51,277 nucleotides of DNA, from NCBI GenBank assembly GCA_035551615.1, contig DASZNC010000127.1, positions 1 to 51,277 on the forward strand, given 5' to 3'. The notes under the pieces are model-generated. The model was not told the origin of the DNA, did no database searches, and saw only the letters and a program-made list of their open reading frames with translations. Below are positions 49,260 through 51,277 of this stretch, in pieces (the stretch's first letter is position 1; each line of letters opens with the position of its first letter). Both the position numbers and the translations under genes were made by a program. Origin of the DNA: JAKCDU01 sp035551615. Lineage in GTDB: Bacteria; Actinomycetota; Acidimicrobiia; Acidimicrobiales; Palsa-688.

Positions 49260-49987
49260 CGTTTCTCCGGGGCGGTCGGAGCCGGATGGGGAAGGACCAC
49301 TTCAGCCGCATCGGTCGGGGTCATGCACGGGTAGAGGATTCTGATGACGCCGTAACCGACCACTCCCCCAACCACCTGGGCGGCGATGAAGGTAGGGACG
49401 GAGGCAGGGGCAATACCGGCGAAGCTGTTGGAGAACATACGGCCGAAGGTGATGGCCGGGTTGGCGAAGCTGGTCGAGGACGTGAACCAGTACGCAGCGC
49501 CGATGTAAGCGCCGACGGCCGCCGGGGCAGTGGCGCCCCGACCGGTTCGGGCCAGGGCGAAGATGACCAGCAGGAGCCCGCCGGTGGCCACTACCTCTGA
49601 CACAAAGTGGGCACCGGTGCCGCGATGGTGTGTCGAGACGCTGACGGCCGCTCTGGAGAACATGACGTTGGCCAGCACTGCACCACAGAAGCATCCGGCA
49701 GTCTGAGCCGGCAGGTAGGCGATGGCGTCACGCCACTTCAGTCCTCCGAAGGCGGAGTCGACGAACGAGACGACCGGATTGAAATGGGCGCCCGATACCG
49801 GCCCGAACATCAGGATGAGGGCGAACAGCCCAGCGGCAGTGGCGGCTGCGTTGTAGAGCAGTTCGAGCCCGACGTCGCCGGGCGTGAGCCTTTGGGCGGC
49901 AATGCCCGAGCCGATGACCAGAGCGGCAAGCATGGCGCTGCCCAGCCATTCTGCGAACACACGCCGCCACAGGGCAGACCCGTTCAA
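49256..49987 (-). CDS. MIP aquaglyceroporin, arsenic-operon type
   Basis: 243 aa from TTG 49987, twelve bases after the arsI stop with a GAGGGC Shine-Dalgarno. The two NPx half-helix motifs are SGAHFNPVVSF and FANPAITFGR, with six membrane helices. In ars operons such channels (AqpS type) let arsenite leave the cell down its gradient and can replace an active pump. No arsB or acr3 gene is seen. The longer ORF start adds 45 residues unlike the family. Confidence 0.92.
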   Translation of the reverse strand: MNGSALWRRVFAEWLGSAMLAALVIGSGIAAQRLTPGDVGLELLYNAAATAAGLFALILMFGPVSGAHFNPVVSFVDSAFGGLKWRDAIAYLPAQTAGCFCGAVLANVMFSRAAVSVSTHHRGTGAHFVSEVVATGGLLLVIFALARTGRGATAPAAVGAYIGAAYWFTSSTSFANPAITFGRMFSNSFAGIAPASVPTFIAAQVVGGVVGYGVIRILYPCMTPTDAAEVVLPHPAPTAPEKR

Positions 49988-49998
49988 CTTGCGTGCCC

Positions 49999-50469
49999 TC
50001 AGCAGCAGTTCCGGCCGGAACCGGTAAGGGTGACGCCGACCGGTTCGGGAGCGCACGCCTCGGTCGAACAACCCAGGCCCGTTTCGGCAGGGGCGTCGGC
50101 CAGCACGGTGTACACCTCCCACGGGGCGCCGTCAGGGTCGTCCACCCACGCCTTGTCCTGAACCGCGTAGCAGCATGTCGTGGCTTCCTGAACATCCGGC
50201 TCCAGGCCCGCATCAGTCAGGCGAGCGGTGGTCGCTCGCACCTGGTCAGAGGTCTCCACCTCGACACCGAGGTGATTGAGGGCCCCGACCGCACCGGCCC
50301 CGCGGTGGTCGCCGTTCTCGATGAGCACGAGCTTGAGTGGTGGGTCGGCGATGGCGAAGTTGGCGTAGCCCGGTCGGCGCTTGGCCGGATGGGCGTTGAA
50401 CAGCTTCGAATAGAACTCCACTGCAGTATCGATGTCGGCCACGTTGAGGGCCAGCTGCACGCGTGACAT
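49999..50469 (-). CDS. arsI: ArsI/CadI family VOC protein (C-As lyase-like)
   Basis: 156 aa. VOC fold (RVQLALNVADIDTAVEFYSKL, NHLGVEVE, PDGAPWEVYTVL). The vicinal Cys99-Cys100 in EATTCCYAVQDK is the As(III)/Cd-binding pair of ArsI, a Fe(II)-dependent lyase that demethylates organoarsenicals; CadI of mycobacteria shares it. The C-terminus adds a further Cys pair (GRNCC). AGGAGG five bases upstream fixes ATG 50469. It is the first gene of arsI-aquaporin-arsC. Confidence 0.9.
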   Translation of the reverse strand: MSRVQLALNVADIDTAVEFYSKLFNAHPAKRRPGYANFAIADPPLKLVLIENGDHRGAGAVGALNHLGVEVETSDQVRATTARLTDAGLEPDVQEATTCCYAVQDKAWVDDPDGAPWEVYTVLADAPAETGLGCSTEACAPEPVGVTLTGSGRNCC

Positions 50470-50486
50470 CACGACCTCCTGGTAAC

Positions 50487-50502
50487 ATCGACAGTTGTCG
50501 AT
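50487..50502. promoter_or_regulatory. ArsR operator
   Basis: ATCGACA-GT-TGTCGAT, a perfect 7-bp inverted repeat between divergent arsI and arsR. A further GTCGATA half-site lies at 50515-50521, so a second repressor site is likely. Confidence 0.75.
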
Positions 50503-50551
50503 ACGATGATGATGGTCGATACAATCACATCTGTCAATGGGAGGGTAGGCG

Positions 50552-50896
50552 GTGAGCCGGAAGACCTTGGGGATGGCGACGGTCGAGACGTGCTGCCCGT
50601 CGGTATTGGCTGCCCCGCTCGCTCCTGATGACGCCGCCGGTCTGGCCCACGGCTTCAGCGCCCTCGGGGACCCGGTCCGGCTCAGGGTGCTGTCCATGCT
50701 GGCCGCCGCCCCGTCTGGCGAGATCTGCGTCTGTGACTTCGTCGGCCCACTCGGCAAGACCCAGGGCACCATCAGCCACCACCTCAAGATCCTCAGCGAG
50801 GCCGGCCTGGTCCACGGTGACCGACGCGGCAAGTGGGTCTGGTACTCGCTCGACCACGACCGTCTGACCGCTCTCAAAGCGGCCATCGAGGGCTGA
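50552..50896 (+). CDS. arsR: ArsR family arsenic repressor
   Basis: 114 aa. The metal site EICVCDF (Cys59, Cys61) matches the ELCVCDL of classical ArsR, and an additional TCCPS (Cys14, Cys15) near the N-terminus could complete the arsenite site. The winged helix is KTQGTISHHLKILSEAGLVH. GTG 50552 has GGGAGG upstream; ATG 50573 is possible but would keep the N-terminal Cys pair. It represses the divergent arsI operon and itself. Confidence 0.95.
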   Translation: MSRKTLGMATVETCCPSVLAAPLAPDDAAGLAHGFSALGDPVRLRVLSMLAAAPSGEICVCDFVGPLGKTQGTISHHLKILSEAGLVHGDRRGKWVWYSLDHDRLTALKAAIEG

Positions 50897-50979
50897 AGCG
50901 AAGGGTCGGCGACGCCGGAAGCACCACAAAGCCGACTCCGGCCCGCCACCGGCCGACTCCGATCGGCTAGGACGGTTGC

Positions 50980-51277
50980 GTGACCTACCGAACTGAGCCG
51001 GCGAGTCGCATGCGCCGGCGCGTGGAGGCCCATCTGGTCTTCGACTCGGACCAGCCTCTCGATGGCGTCCTCCAGGTGGCTGCCTCCGGTCTGAGCGGGG
51101 TGAGCATTGACGAGAAGCTCACCTTCCGCCACGACGGGGTTGAGGTCGAGGCGCCCGACGTGTGGATGCCGTCCGACTGCCGGGTCCGGGTCCTCAGGGC
51201 GCCGGCGGGCCGGTTCACCGTGGACTACGAGGCCACGATCGTGGGCCGCGCCGAACCGTCGCCGGTCAGCGAACCCG
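50980..51277 (+). CDS. transglutaminase-like family protein, N-terminal part (3' partial)
   Basis: Open from GTG 50980 to the window end (99 codons); ATG 51010 is in frame. It encodes RVEAHLVFDSDQPLDGVLQV, DEKLTFRHDGVEV and GRFTVDYEATIVG, the beta-sandwich N-terminal domain of bacterial transglutaminase-like proteins. The catalytic Cys/His/Asp domain would follow outside the window. The 83-bp gap after arsR holds nothing obvious. Confidence 0.7.
   Translation, partial: MTYRTEPASRMRRRVEAHLVFDSDQPLDGVLQVAASGLSGVSIDEKLTFRHDGVEVEAPDVWMPSDCRVRVLRAPAGRFTVDYEATIVGRAEPSPVSEP

Noticed and set aside
44400..51277. Possible attachment site repeating the tRNA-Leu 3' end
   Set aside because: No second copy of the TTCAAGTCCCCC/CTCCGAC end was found by eye in the rest of the window.

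Overview
The window is high-GC, densely coded actinobacterial DNA. Codons strongly favour G/C in the third position, GTG and TTG starts are common, and start/stop overlaps (ATGA, GTGA, TGATG) are frequent. Supporting families include the YWLVA/DGGIF repeat protein, CGNR and DUF2127 proteins, MenB (a menaquinone maker) and many TetR regulators. The best guess is an uncultivated soil actinomycete, possibly Acidimicrobiia; that placement is inference. The left edge lies inside a tandem repeat within a gene and the right edge inside a transglutaminase-like gene.

Layout. 1-8 kb: a repeat/periplasmic-binding fusion protein, an Ohr-type peroxidase, a phytanoyl-CoA dioxygenase-like protein, two coupled unknowns and an oligopeptide ABC importer (two permeases plus a lipoprotein, no ATPases in view). 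8-19.6 kb: two regulators (ArsR-like and CGNR) that share a 31-bp upstream element, a diiron ferritin-like protein divergent from a TetR-led four-gene coupled operon, a P450/TetR pair, a membrane metalloprotease, a DUF2127 protein and an APC permease.

19.7-25.2 kb: the main feature is a complete inducible glycopeptide-resistance cluster read on the minus strand, vanR-vanS-(lytic-transglycosylase-like gene)-vanH-vanA-vanX. It has all diagnostic residues, including VanA His244 and VanX Arg71/His116/Asp123. The genes should sense cell-wall stress or a glycopeptide, make D-lactate, ligate D-Ala-D-Lac and destroy D-Ala-D-Ala.

25-44 kb: a kinase/adenylate-cyclase coupled pair, acyl-CoA synthetase, hydrolases, two small helix-turn-helix proteins flanking a 16-residue poly-lysine ORF, a Gly-Tyr-rich low-complexity protein, a 49-bp palindrome before a sarcosine-oxidase-like gene, a SnoaL-like gene remnant, MFS, dienelactone hydrolase, SDR, a frameshifted gene, a MOSC protein, a second oligopeptide-binding lipoprotein, MenB and a TMEM175-like channel.

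44.3-48.4 kb: tRNA-Leu(GAG), then a visibly more AT-rich stretch of orphan membrane proteins, a lipoprotein, a HTH-zinc-ribbon protein and decayed coding fragments. It looks like an accessory island. 48.4-51.3 kb: truncated haemoglobin and an arsenic operon (arsR divergent from arsI-aquaglyceroporin-arsC), then the start of a transglutaminase-like gene. No CRISPR, rRNA, complete IS or origin was seen.
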